From contig NZ_SOAV01000008.1 of the NCBI RefSeq assembly GCF_004364245.1, positions 1 to 64,000 on the forward strand: a stretch of DNA of 64,000 nucleotides, read 5' to 3'. Positions within the stretch are counted from its first letter, which is position 1, and every line of letters begins with the position of its first letter. Under the pieces are notes generated by a model, which did not search any database, was not told where the DNA came from, and worked only from the letters and a program-made list of their open reading frames with translations. The stretch comes from Streptomyces sp. BK208 (GTDB taxonomy: Bacteria > Actinomycetota > Actinomycetes > Streptomycetales > Streptomycetaceae). The translations under genes and the position numbers were made by a program. Below are positions 18,611-26,905 of the stretch, one piece after another.

Positions 18611-18829
18611 ATGGCGAATCCCTTCGAGGACGAAAACGGCGTGTACCTGGTGCTCGTGAATGACGAGGGGCAGTATTCCCTCTGGCCGTCCTTCACCGAC
18701 GTACCCGCCGGCTGGACCGTCGCCAAGGGTGAGGACAGCCGTCAGGCCTGCCTCGATTTCATCAACGAGAACTGGACCGACATGCGTCCGAAGAGCCTGG
18801 CCGAGGCCATGGCGGCCGACCGGGCCTGA
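18611..18829 (+). CDS. MbtH-like NRPS accessory protein
   Basis: 72 residues. The family signature is clear: NPFED at the N-terminus, the YSLWPSF tryptophan segment, PAGW, and the WTDMRPKSL C-terminal region. MbtH proteins bind adenylation domains and are needed for solubility or activity of many of them. The only adenylation domain visible is the C-A protein at 11790-14648, a likely partner, though others may lie left of the window. It is first in the + strand operon, with a GGGAAGGGG site before ATG. Confidence 0.97.
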   Translation: MANPFEDENGVYLVLVNDEGQYSLWPSFTDVPAGWTVAKGEDSRQACLDFINENWTDMRPKSLAEAMAADRA

Positions 18830-18872
18830 ACAGCCTCGCATCCCGCCACATTGTCGAGAAAGCGGAGAAGAC

Positions 18873-19820
18873 ATGCGTGTTCAGGCGGCCGAGATGGCGC
18901 CGGAAATCACCGAGCTGGCCGATGACGACCTCGAACTCCTCCTGCTGATACGGAATTTCGAGCTGGCTCTGCTGGATCTGTTCGCCGCGGGACAGCTCAA
19001 CGGTACGACCCACACCTGCCTGGGGCAGGAGTACGTGCCGGTCGCCCTGGCTCCGTTGCTCCGTGACGACTTCGTCTTCAGCAACCACCGCGGTCACGGG
19101 CACTACCTCGCCCGGTTCCGGGACCCCGCCGGGCTGCTGGCGGAGATCATGGGCCGGTCCGGCGCGGTGTGCGCCGGCGTCGGCGGCAGCCAGCACATCT
19201 ACCGGGACGGCTTCCTGTCGACCGGAGTGCAGGGGCAGAGCCTGCCCGTGGCCGTGGGCGTCGCCCTGCACTACCGGCGGACCGGCGAGGAGCGCATCGC
19301 CGTCGCGCACATCGGGGACGGCACCTGGGGCGAGGGCTCGGTCTACGAGGCGCTGAACATGGCACGCCTGTGGGAGGCGCCCCTGCTGGTCGTCGTGGAG
19401 GACAACGGCATCGCCCAGTCGACCCCGACCGAGCGGCAGCTGGCCGGCACCGTCTCCGACCGTGCCAGGGCGTTCGACGTCGAGTACCACTCGATCCACG
19501 GCACGGACGTCAACGCCATTCGCGCCGAACTCGCTCCGGTCGTGGCGGACGTGCGACGGGGCGTCCCGGCCGTCGTGCACTTCCACTGCCTGCGGCTCGG
19601 CCCGCACAGCAAGGGCGACGACACCCGTTCCGAGGCCGAACTGGCCGACGTGCGGGCCCGGGAGTGGAGCGCGCGGTACGCGAGGCACTACGGCGACCGG
19701 TTCGCCGCGGCGGACGCCCGGGCCAAGTCCCTGATGGCCGATCTGGTGGCGGAGGTGTCCGCCCGGCCGCCGTCGCGGTGGCCCGGCCTGGTCGACGCGT
19801 ACCCGGGGGCCGCCGCGTGA
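18873..19820 (+). CDS. 2-oxoacid dehydrogenase (PDH-like) E1 alpha subunit
   Basis: 315 residues of the thiamine-diphosphate E1 alpha family. The ThDP motif is complete: GDG (GDGTWGEGSV) followed about 28 residues later by VEDN. HRGHGHYL and the GGSQHIY segment match the active-site loops of acetoin/pyruvate dehydrogenase E1 alpha. GGAGAAG precedes the ATG. Its stop overlaps the GTG of the ACP gene and an E1beta-E2 fusion follows, so this is a dedicated complex. By analogy with NapB/NapD of naphthyridinomycin, such complexes put a C2 unit (hydroxyacetyl there) on an ACP; whether the donor here is pyruvate, another 2-oxo acid or a ketose phosphate is unknown. Confidence 0.92.
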   Translation: MRVQAAEMAPEITELADDDLELLLLIRNFELALLDLFAAGQLNGTTHTCLGQEYVPVALAPLLRDDFVFSNHRGHGHYLARFRDPAGLLAEIMGRSGAVCAGVGGSQHIYRDGFLSTGVQGQSLPVAVGVALHYRRTGEERIAVAHIGDGTWGEGSVYEALNMARLWEAPLLVVVEDNGIAQSTPTERQLAGTVSDRARAFDVEYHSIHGTDVNAIRAELAPVVADVRRGVPAVVHFHCLRLGPHSKGDDTRSEAELADVRAREWSARYARHYGDRFAAADARAKSLMADLVAEVSARPPSRWPGLVDAYPGAAA

Positions 19821-20047
19821 GCACGCTGAACGGGATCGTCGCCGAGGTGCTGGGCATCGGCGAGGACGAGATCACCGACGACACCGGGCCGGCCGCCAAC
19901 GCGGAGTGGACCAGTCTCCGGCACGTGCAGATCGTCGCAGCCGTCAACCGGCGGTTCGGGGTGAGACTCACCCCCCGGCAGGCCCGTTCCTGCCGCAGCG
20001 TGGGTGACCTGCGCCAGGTCCTGGCGGAGAGAGGACATCTGGTATGA
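19817..20047 (+). CDS. Small acyl carrier protein of the E1/E2 cassette
   Basis: 76 residues, GTG start overlapping the E1alpha stop (GTGA) and stop overlapping the next ATG (ATGA), so all three genes are translationally coupled. The phosphopantetheine serine is Ser33 in EWTSLRHVQIV, with W-T replacing the usual G-D before Ser; similar variants occur in the small ACPs of glyceryl-ACP systems for tetronates. The flanking genes suggest it receives the acyl group made by the E1/E2 proteins and presents it to the KAS III-like enzyme. Confidence 0.9.
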   Translation: MSTLNGIVAEVLGIGEDEITDDTGPAANAEWTSLRHVQIVAAVNRRFGVRLTPRQARSCRSVGDLRQVLAERGHLV

Positions 20048-22206
20048 CCACCGTCGCGGCCGACGCCGTCGGCACCGTCGCGCCCCGTGTGGCGCAGCAC
20101 CTCAATCGCGCGCTGCACGCCCTGTTCCGCCGTGAGGAGCGGCTCCATCTGCTCGGCGAGGACGTGTCCGACCCGTACGGCGGCGCATTCAAGATCACCA
20201 AAGGACTCTCCACCGGGTTCCCGGACCGCGTGCTGTCCACCCCACTGAGCGAGGGCGGCATTCTCGGAGTGGCCGGCGGGCTCGCCCTGGCCGGCGACAA
20301 GGCCATCGTCGAGATCATGTTCGGCGACTTCATCGCCCTCGGCTTCGACCAGGTGCTGAACTTCGCCTCCAAGTCGGTGTCGATGTACGGCCGCGAAGTC
20401 CCCGTGCCGCTGGTCGTCCGCTGCCCGGTGGGCGGCAACCGCGGCTACGGGCCGACCCACAGCCAGAGCCCGCAGAAGCACTTCGTCGGCATCCCCAACC
20501 TCTCCCTCTACGAGCTCTCGCCCTACCACGATGCCGGTGCCGTGCTCGACTCCGCCTTCGAACAGGGCACGCCTGCCGTCTTCTTCGAGGACAAGGTGCT
20601 CTACACCCGGCGGATGTACCAGGACGGCCGGGCCGGTGACGACTACCGCTACGAGATGCTGGGCACGGCCGGCACCGGCTGGGCGCACACCTTCCCCGAG
20701 GGAGAGCGCGGCACCGCCGACCTCGTCGTGATCGCCCCGGGCGGCATGGCCCACCGCGCCCTGGACGCCGCCCGCGCGCTGCGGGACGGGTACGGCAGGT
20801 CGGTGCACCTGCTGACCCCCAGCCGGTTGTACCCGCTGGACCTGGAGCCGGTGCTGCCGCTGCTCGCCGGAGCGGGACGGATCGCGGTCGTCGAGGAGGG
20901 AACGGCCGGCGGGACCTGGGGCGCCGAGGTGGCACGCCTGCTGTACGAGCGGATCTGGTCCTCACTGACCGGACCGGTGATCCTGCTGAACTCCGCCGAC
21001 TCGATCATTCCGACCGCCGCCCACCTGGAGAGCCGGGTGCTGCTGGGCCGCGACCACATCGAGGCCGCCGTGCGGGCCGCGGCCGGCTGGGACGTCCCGG
21101 CGGCGGCCGGAGCCGGGGAACGGGCAGAGAGCGGGGCCCGGCCCACCGGCGAGGCGGCGGCGGACGACGTCGCGCTGAGCGTGCCCAAGCTCAACAACAA
21201 CGACACCTCCTACCTCGTCGTGGAATGGCTGGCCGAGGACGGCGCATGGGTCGACGAGGACGACCCCGTCGTGTCCCTGGAGACCTCCAAGGCCATCGAG
21301 GACGTCACGGCGCCCGTCTCCGGCTACCTCCGGCAACGCGTGCCCGCGGGGGAGGAGCGGGGGGTCGGTGCGCTGCTGGGTCTCCTCCTGCCGCAGCCTC
21401 CCGGCCGGGAGGCGCCGGCCCGGCGGGCCGAAGCGCCGGACGCGGCCCCCGCCGCCGAAGCGCCGGAGGCGGCTCCCTCCGCCGGGGCGCCGGCACCGGG
21501 AGCCGTCCACACGCTCGACCGTGCCCAGCAGGGCACCGCCGCCGTGGTCGCCAAGAGCCATCGCGAGGTACCGGCCGGGTTCACCGTGGTCCGGGCCGAG
21601 GTGGACGCAGCCCTGGACGCGCTCGGCCGGATCGAGGAGGAGACCGGAGAGGCGTTCGGGCTCGCCGAGGCGGTGATCAAGGCGGTGGCCGCGGCGTACG
21701 ACGAGTTTCCCCTCTTCTTCGGTTCGCTGGTGGACGAGCGCACCGTCGTCGTCGCCGACGCCCCGCACGTCGGGGTCACCGTGGACGCCGGCGGAGGGCT
21801 GTACGTACCGGTCGTCCGCGACGCGGCCCGGCAGTCGCTCGCCGACATCGCCGACACCCTGATGGACTTCCGGATGAAGGCGCTGACCCAGGGGTTCTCC
21901 GCCGCCGAACTGGACGGCGGTGCCATCTCCGTCTCGCTCAACCCGGACCCCGGCGTCGTCCTGGTGCACCCGATCGTGCTGTGGCCCCAGCTGTGCATGG
22001 TCTCGGTGGGCGCCGTCGGTGAGGAGTACCGAGCGGGGCAGGACGGCACACCGGCTCCCGTCCGTACCGTGCACCTCGGCCTCGCCTACGACCACCGGGC
22101 GGTCAACGGCCGGGACGCCGTCCTGTTCCTCACCCGCCTCAAGGCACGCCTGGAGCAGCCGGACCAGCTGCGGACCCTGCTCGACGACGGGAGCGACCGA
22201 CCATGA
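20044..22206 (+). CDS. E1 beta - lipoyl domain - E2 acyltransferase fusion protein
   Basis: 720 residues. Residues 1 to about 345 are an E1 beta (transketolase pyrimidine-binding and C-terminal) subunit: LLGEDVSDPYGG, STPLSEGGILG, THSQSPQ. About 375-450 is a lipoyl domain with the acceptor lysine at 416 in LETSKAIED. After an Ala/Pro-rich linker comes an E2 catalytic domain of about 215 residues, shorter than housekeeping E2s and without an evident peripheral-subunit-binding domain. Its active-site motif is DHRAVNG (His684, Asn688), where most E2s have DHRxxDG. Fusing E1beta to E2 is uncommon for central metabolism and suits channelling to the ACP encoded just upstream. Likely role: transfer the acyl group from lipoamide to that ACP. 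Confidence 0.9.
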   Translation: MTTVAADAVGTVAPRVAQHLNRALHALFRREERLHLLGEDVSDPYGGAFKITKGLSTGFPDRVLSTPLSEGGILGVAGGLALAGDKAIVEIMFGDFIALGFDQVLNFASKSVSMYGREVPVPLVVRCPVGGNRGYGPTHSQSPQKHFVGIPNLSLYELSPYHDAGAVLDSAFEQGTPAVFFEDKVLYTRRMYQDGRAGDDYRYEMLGTAGTGWAHTFPEGERGTADLVVIAPGGMAHRALDAARALRDGYGRSVHLLTPSRLYPLDLEPVLPLLAGAGRIAVVEEGTAGGTWGAEVARLLYERIWSSLTGPVILLNSADSIIPTAAHLESRVLLGRDHIEAAVRAAAGWDVPAAAGAGERAESGARPTGEAAADDVALSVPKLNNNDTSYLVVEWLAEDGAWVDEDDPVVSLETSKAIEDVTAPVSGYLRQRVPAGEERGVGALLGLLLPQPPGREAPARRAEAPDAAPAAEAPEAAPSAGAPAPGAVHTLDRAQQGTAAVVAKSHREVPAGFTVVRAEVDAALDALGRIEEETGEAFGLAEAVIKAVAAAYDEFPLFFGSLVDERTVVVADAPHVGVTVDAGGGLYVPVVRDAARQSLADIADTLMDFRMKALTQGFSAAELDGGAISVSLNPDPGVVLVHPIVLWPQLCMVSVGAVGEEYRAGQDGTPAPVRTVHLGLAYDHRAVNGRDAVLFLTRLKARLEQPDQLRTLLDDGSDRP

Positions 22207-22219
22207 CGAGGGAGCTGCG

Positions 22220-23227
22220 GTGTTCGGGATGATGTCGTTTGGCTCGGCGACCGGGGAACGAGTCCCGGTGGCCGACGTCGTGTCGGAGTACACCCCCGAC
22301 GTGGAGCGGGTCCTGGCGTACGGCTACCGCGCCGTCCACCGCGCCGGTGACGACGTCGGTCTCACCGACCTGTCGGAGGACGCGGCCCGCCGCGCCCTGG
22401 AGGAGTCGGGCACCGACCCGGCGGACCTCGACCTGCTGGTGTTCGCCATCACCGACGTCCCCGAGTACCTGTACTGGGACCCGGCGGCCGAGCTCCAGGC
22501 CCGGCTGGGCGCCCACCGCGCCGAGGCGGTCCTGATCAGCCAGGGCTGCCACGGGGGCATCACCGGCTTCGACACGCTCGCGGGCCGGTTCGCGACCCAT
22601 CCGGACTACCGGCGGGCCCTGTTCGTCGGCGCGAACCGCACGTGCGAGACCTACTGGAACCGCATGGCGACGCATTCGCTGCTCTTCTCCGACGGCGCGG
22701 CGGCCACGGTCGCGGACCGCGGCCACGACCGGTTCCGCTGGCTGGCGAGCGAGGTGATCACCGACGGACGCTACGCCGACTTCTTCCTGATGGAACAGGG
22801 CGGTGCGGCCCTGCCGTTCACCCCCGGCGACGAGAGCCCGGCGGCGCGGGACGCCTGGGACATGATGGAGTTCTTCGACTACGACTCCGACCGTTTCGAG
22901 GCGTTCATCGACCTGATGAACGACCGGGTGCGGGAGGTGGTCGCCCGTGCCTGCAAGCGGGCCGGCGTCGACCCCGGAGATCTGGCCCGGGTCGTCCTGC
23001 TCAACGACAACCGGCAGACGCTCACCGCGCTCGCCGAGCGGCTCGACGTGCCACTGGACCGCACCAATCTCGACTTCTCCATGGAGCACGGCCACTTCGG
23101 CGCGGCGGACCACCTCCTCACGCTGCCCCACCACGTCGCGTCGGGCGACCTGCGGGACGGGGATCTGGTGGCGTTGGCCGGCATGGGCCGCGGCATGCAC
23201 TGGGGATGCACCGTCGTGCGGTGCTGA
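22220..23227 (+). CDS. KAS III (FabH/CerJ-like) acyltransferase with altered active-site motifs
   Basis: 335 residues of thiolase fold. The nucleophile is kept: Cys110 in ISQGCHGGI. The two partner motifs are changed: the usual GxxPHQAN histidine region reads LLNDNRQT and the usual NxGNxSAAS asparagine region reads EHGHFGAAD. Such deviations are common among KAS III-like enzymes that make esters or unusual C-C bonds instead of starting fatty acids. I chose GTG 22220 because GAGGGAG lies 6 bases before it; ATG 22229 or 22232 are alternatives. Directly behind the E1/ACP/E2 genes it probably uses the ACP-bound unit as acyl donor, as RkD-like enzymes use glyceryl-ACP in tetronate pathways. Confidence 0.88.
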   Translation: MFGMMSFGSATGERVPVADVVSEYTPDVERVLAYGYRAVHRAGDDVGLTDLSEDAARRALEESGTDPADLDLLVFAITDVPEYLYWDPAAELQARLGAHRAEAVLISQGCHGGITGFDTLAGRFATHPDYRRALFVGANRTCETYWNRMATHSLLFSDGAAATVADRGHDRFRWLASEVITDGRYADFFLMEQGGAALPFTPGDESPAARDAWDMMEFFDYDSDRFEAFIDLMNDRVREVVARACKRAGVDPGDLARVVLLNDNRQTLTALAERLDVPLDRTNLDFSMEHGHFGAADHLLTLPHHVASGDLRDGDLVALAGMGRGMHWGCTVVRC

Positions 23228-23327
23228 CCGGCCCGGTCACGGGCGTTGCCCGTTCCCGGCGCCCCGGGAGCGCACACGAGACGAGCGGACGACGAGACCG
23301 TACGGCGGTCGGGACGAGAGGACCCAC

Positions 23328-24092
23328 ATGAGCGAGACAGCGACGGGCACCGCCATGCCGGCGGCCGGAACCGGATGGCTGCGGCTGTTCCACCGCGCAC
23401 ACACCGACGCGCCCCGGCTGGTCTGCTTCCCGCACGCAGGCGGCGCGGCCTCCTTCTACTTCCCGCTGTCGGCCGCACTGGCGCCGGGCGCCGAGGTGCT
23501 CGCCGTCCAGTATCCCGGGCGCCAGGACCGCCGTGGCGAGCCGTGCGTGGACAGCGTCCCGGCCCTCGCCGACGCCGTCGTGGGTGAGCTGCGTCAGTGG
23601 CAGGACCGCCCCCTCGCCCTCTTCGGCCACAGCATGGGCGCCTCCGTGGCCTTCGAGGTGGCGCGGCGACTGGAAGCGGAGGGGAGTGTTCCGGCGGCCC
23701 TGTTCGTGTCGGGCCGGCGATCTCCGCGCCTGGTCCGCGACGAGGGAATCCACCGGGCGGACGACGACGCGCTGATCGCGCACCTCGCCCGGCTCAGCGG
23801 CACGGACGCCCGGATCCTCGGCGACCCGGAGCTGCTGGAGCTGATCCTGCCGGCGATGCGGGCCGACTACCGGGCCGCCGAGACCTACCGGTGGACGCCG
23901 GGGCCGCCGCTGCGGTGCCCCCTGTCCGTCCTCACCGGCGACGACGACCCCCAGTTCTCGCCGGCCGAGGCGCGCGACTGGGCCACGCACACCACCGGGC
24001 CGCACGAGCTGACGGTCCTGCCGGGCGGGCACTTCTACCTCGCCTCCCACTGGAGCCGGGTGGCGGAGCTGATCCGCGCTCGACTGGGCTGA
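23328..24092 (+). CDS. Type II thioesterase
   Basis: 254 residues, classical proofreading thioesterase: CFPHAGGAASFY, YPGRQDRR, GHSMGA nucleophile, and PGGHFYL with the catalytic His. It is much like the thioesterase half of the fusion at 9682 and is likely to remove aberrant acyl groups from the PKS, NRPS or discrete carriers. It ends the MbtH operon, 100 bases after the KAS III gene, with GAGAGG upstream of its ATG. Bases 24093-24372 after it hold no gene, only the P450 upstream region with an inverted repeat. Confidence 0.94.
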   Translation: MSETATGTAMPAAGTGWLRLFHRAHTDAPRLVCFPHAGGAASFYFPLSAALAPGAEVLAVQYPGRQDRRGEPCVDSVPALADAVVGELRQWQDRPLALFGHSMGASVAFEVARRLEAEGSVPAALFVSGRRSPRLVRDEGIHRADDDALIAHLARLSGTDARILGDPELLELILPAMRADYRAAETYRWTPGPPLRCPLSVLTGDDDPQFSPAEARDWATHTTGPHELTVLPGGHFYLASHWSRVAELIRARLG

Positions 24093-24314
24093 CACCGCCG
24101 CCGACGACCTCCCGACGACCCGGGTCCTGCTTCCACGAGGGCCCGGGTCGTCGCACGTATGCCGCACGGCGCCAGCCGACGGGCGAAGCGGCCCCACAAT
24201 GGCGTCATTCTGACTCTCCCGCTGCCTGACCCCCGCTGACCTGCTGCTTCCCTGGTCATAGCTGTTGAATACACAAGAATATGGGCGCGCTTTCGGCCGC
24301 GGACCGCACACTGT

Positions 24315-24371
24315 GCGCCATCATGACCCGTGTCCGCTTGGTTGTGGCGCCATGTGATGTCATGATGGCGC
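24315..24371. promoter_or_regulatory. 13-base inverted repeat ending at the P450 start
   Basis: GCGCCATCATGAC (24315-24327) and its exact reverse complement GTCATGATGGCGC (24359-24371) flank 31 bases and end one base before the P450 ATG. No ribosome site is visible before that ATG. The repeat could be a paired operator or an RNA hairpin hiding the start. The stretch upstream (24250-24300) is unusually AT-rich for this genome, fitting a promoter. Confidence 0.65.
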
Positions 24372-24372
24372 T

Positions 24373-25605
24373 ATGGCTCCTCCGTGTTTGCCGCGCTCTC
24401 CGATCGCCCGGCTCGCCGACGGATGGGGAGTGCCCGAACAGCACTTCTGGCTCCGTGGTGACCGGCCCGCCGGGCCGGTCGGTTTCGACGAGTGCCAGGG
24501 TGTGTGGAACGTCTACGGACACTCCGAGACGGTCCGGGTGCTCTCCGATCCCGGCGTCTTCTCCTCCGACACGAACCGGCATTTCCTGCCGGAGCCCGAC
24601 GACTACGACGCCGGCGGCATGCTCACCCAGCTCGATCCGCCCGAGCACCGTGCCCTGCGCCGGCTCGTCGGCAAGACCTTCACTCCGGGGGCCGTCGCCG
24701 CCCTGGAGCCGCGCGTCGCCTCGCTCACCCGCGAGCTGCTCGACGCCGTGGACGGCCGGCGCGAGATCGAGTTGATAGGGGACTTCGCCCAGCCGCTGCC
24801 CATCACCGTCATCGCCTGCCTGCTCGGTGTGCCGCGTCAGGACCACGCCCTGTTCCGGCAGTGGGCCGACGAGCTGTTCCCGGGCACCGAGCCGCCGTCG
24901 GTCGGCGGCAACCCGGAGCAGGACCGGCACGTCGACGCCGCGTACGACCTGTCACGGCGGATGAGCGAGTACTTCGCGGCGCACATCGAGGAACGTCGCC
25001 GGCACCCCGGAGACGACCTGCTCAGCCGGCTCGTCCACGCCGAGATCGACGGGGAACGGCTGAGCGGCACGGCCCTGACCGCCTTCGTGGAACTGCTGTT
25101 CCTCGCCGGATACGTGACCACCGCCCTGCTCCTCGGCAACACCGCCCTCTGCCTCGACGCACACCCCGGACACACGGCCCGGCTGCGTGCCGACCGGAGC
25201 GGCGTTCCCGCCGTGATCGAGGAGTCGCTGCGGCTGATGACCCCCTTCGCCGTCTTCCACCGCGTCGTCACCGAGCGCGTCGAACTGGGCGGGCAGCGGC
25301 TGCTGCCGGGTCAGATCGTCGCGCTCTGGCTGGGCGCGGCCAACCGCGACGAGAAGGTCTTCTCCCGGCCGCACGTGTTCGACCCCGCACGCGATCCCAA
25401 CCCCCACCTCGGCTTCGGCCGCGGCATCCACTTCTGCCTGGGCGCCCCGCTGGCCCGGCTGGAAGGCAGGATCGCGCTGGGCGCCCTCCTGGACCGCTTC
25501 CCCCGGCTGCGCACCGACCCCGACAACCCGCCCGTCTTCCTGTCCTCCCCGGAGGTGTCAGGACCGCGGCTCCTGCCGCTGCTCACCGGCGGGAGGGCGG
25601 CGTGA
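24373..25605 (+). CDS. Cytochrome P450
   Basis: 410 residues, soluble bacterial P450. The heme ligand is Cys355 in FGRGIHFCLG; ExxR is EESLR; the CYP I-helix motif reads LAGYVTT, where a Glu or Asp normally precedes the Thr pair (AGxETT), so the proton-relay acid is missing. It probably oxidises the assembled or carrier-bound product, but the missing acid leaves room for a non-hydroxylating reaction. Its stop overlaps the GTG of the ABC ATPase. No ferredoxin gene is nearby. Confidence 0.94.
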   Translation: MAPPCLPRSPIARLADGWGVPEQHFWLRGDRPAGPVGFDECQGVWNVYGHSETVRVLSDPGVFSSDTNRHFLPEPDDYDAGGMLTQLDPPEHRALRRLVGKTFTPGAVAALEPRVASLTRELLDAVDGRREIELIGDFAQPLPITVIACLLGVPRQDHALFRQWADELFPGTEPPSVGGNPEQDRHVDAAYDLSRRMSEYFAAHIEERRRHPGDDLLSRLVHAEIDGERLSGTALTAFVELLFLAGYVTTALLLGNTALCLDAHPGHTARLRADRSGVPAVIEESLRLMTPFAVFHRVVTERVELGGQRLLPGQIVALWLGAANRDEKVFSRPHVFDPARDPNPHLGFGRGIHFCLGAPLARLEGRIALGALLDRFPRLRTDPDNPPVFLSSPEVSGPRLLPLLTGGRAA

Positions 25606-26828
25606 CCGGTCACCGGGCCGTACCCGGGCCGCCCGGCACGGACGCGCCGGCCGTCCTGGTGCGCGGGCTGCGCAAGGCGTACGGGCGTCGCACCGCCCTC
25701 GACGGTCTCCACCTGAGCGTCCCGCACGGCACCGCCTTCGCGCTGCTGGGCACCGGATCCTCCGGCAAGACCACCGCCCTGCGCGTCCTGGCGGCCCACA
25801 CCCCCGCGGACGGCGGCCGCATACGGATCGCCGGGTACGACCCCGCGTCCGACCCGCGCTCCGTGCGTGACGCGGCCGGGCTTCTCAGCCGGGCCCCCGC
25901 GGTGGACGGCCGCCTCACCGCCGAGGAGAACCTGCTCCTGACCCCCCGGCTGCGGCGGCTGCCGGCGCCGAGCGCCCGGGCCAGGGCCGCCGGACTCGTC
26001 GAACAGCTCGGACTGACGCAGGCGGCGGCCGTACCGGCGGCCACCCTCTCCGCCGACCTGCGGCGCCGGCTGGCGCTGGCGGTGCTGCTGGCCGGGGAAC
26101 CCGAGGTCGCGCTGCTGGACGAACCCACCGAGGGCCTCGACGCGGTGGGCCGCCGCCTGGTGCGCGGGGTCGTGCGCGACCTCGCCGCCGACGGCGCCGC
26201 CGTCGTGTTCACCACGCGCTCCCCGCACGAGGCGGCCCGCCTCGCCGACCGGATCGGCGTACTGCACCGGGGCCGGATCGTCGCGGAGGGCACCCGGGAG
26301 GAACTGCTGCGGCTGGTGCCCGGCGGACACATCCGGCTCCACTTCGCCACCGCCGCCGACCTCGCCACCGCGGCCGGGCTGTTCCGTCTGCACACCGCCG
26401 AGATCGATCCCGCCGCGCTCAGCCTGCAGATCCCCGGCGACGGCAGCGCCGGCCTGGTGCGCGCCGTCCTCGACGTCCTGGACGACGCCCGCCTCGTGCC
26501 CCGTCGGCTGTCCGTGCGCAGCCCCGGCATCGAGGACGCCGTCACCGCGCTCACCACCGCACCGCCCGCGGGCCGTGCCGTTCCCGCCGGACGGGCGGCT
26601 GCCGGCGGGGAGACCCGCGGCGACCGGTGGCGGCGGCACAGCGCCCTGGCCGTGACGGCCGCGGCGCTGCTGATCCTCGCCCTTTCCGCGCAGGCCGGAC
26701 CCCGCTTCCTGCTGGGCGCGCTACCGGTGATCGCGCTGTGCGCCGTGCCGCTCCTCACGACCCAGGCCCGCGCCGGACCGCGGCGACGCCGCGACGCCCC
26801 GTCGCCCGACCGGACCGGGCCGCCCTGA
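25602..26828 (+). CDS. ABC transporter ATP-binding protein with C-terminal membrane hairpin
   Basis: 408 residues, DrrA-type drug-export ATPase. Walker A is GTGSSGKTT (usually GxNGAGKTT), the ABC signature is weakened to LSADLRRRL, and Walker B with the catalytic Glu is intact (VALLDEPTEGLD). After a regulatory-like domain the last 80 residues hold two predicted membrane helices (HSALAVTAAALLILAL and FLLGALPVIALCAV), unusual for DrrA. No permease gene follows; an MMPL exporter does. It may be self-protective or act with a permease coded left of the window. It is translationally coupled to the P450. Confidence 0.88.
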   Translation: MTGHRAVPGPPGTDAPAVLVRGLRKAYGRRTALDGLHLSVPHGTAFALLGTGSSGKTTALRVLAAHTPADGGRIRIAGYDPASDPRSVRDAAGLLSRAPAVDGRLTAEENLLLTPRLRRLPAPSARARAAGLVEQLGLTQAAAVPAATLSADLRRRLALAVLLAGEPEVALLDEPTEGLDAVGRRLVRGVVRDLAADGAAVVFTTRSPHEAARLADRIGVLHRGRIVAEGTREELLRLVPGGHIRLHFATAADLATAAGLFRLHTAEIDPAALSLQIPGDGSAGLVRAVLDVLDDARLVPRRLSVRSPGIEDAVTALTTAPPAGRAVPAGRAAAGGETRGDRWRRHSALAVTAAALLILALSAQAGPRFLLGALPVIALCAVPLLTTQARAGPRRRRDAPSPDRTGPP

Positions 26829-26905
26829 CCGGGGCGTGGCCCAGCCGCCGGTCGCTCCCTCGCTCACCTCGCCTTCCCCCATGACTCACCTGGAGTTGAT
26901 GCACC

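Noticed and set aside
22203..22232. ATG at 22203 (ATGA overlap) as KAS III start
   Set aside because: That frame stops after nine codons; GTG 22220 is in frame and has GAGGGAG before it.
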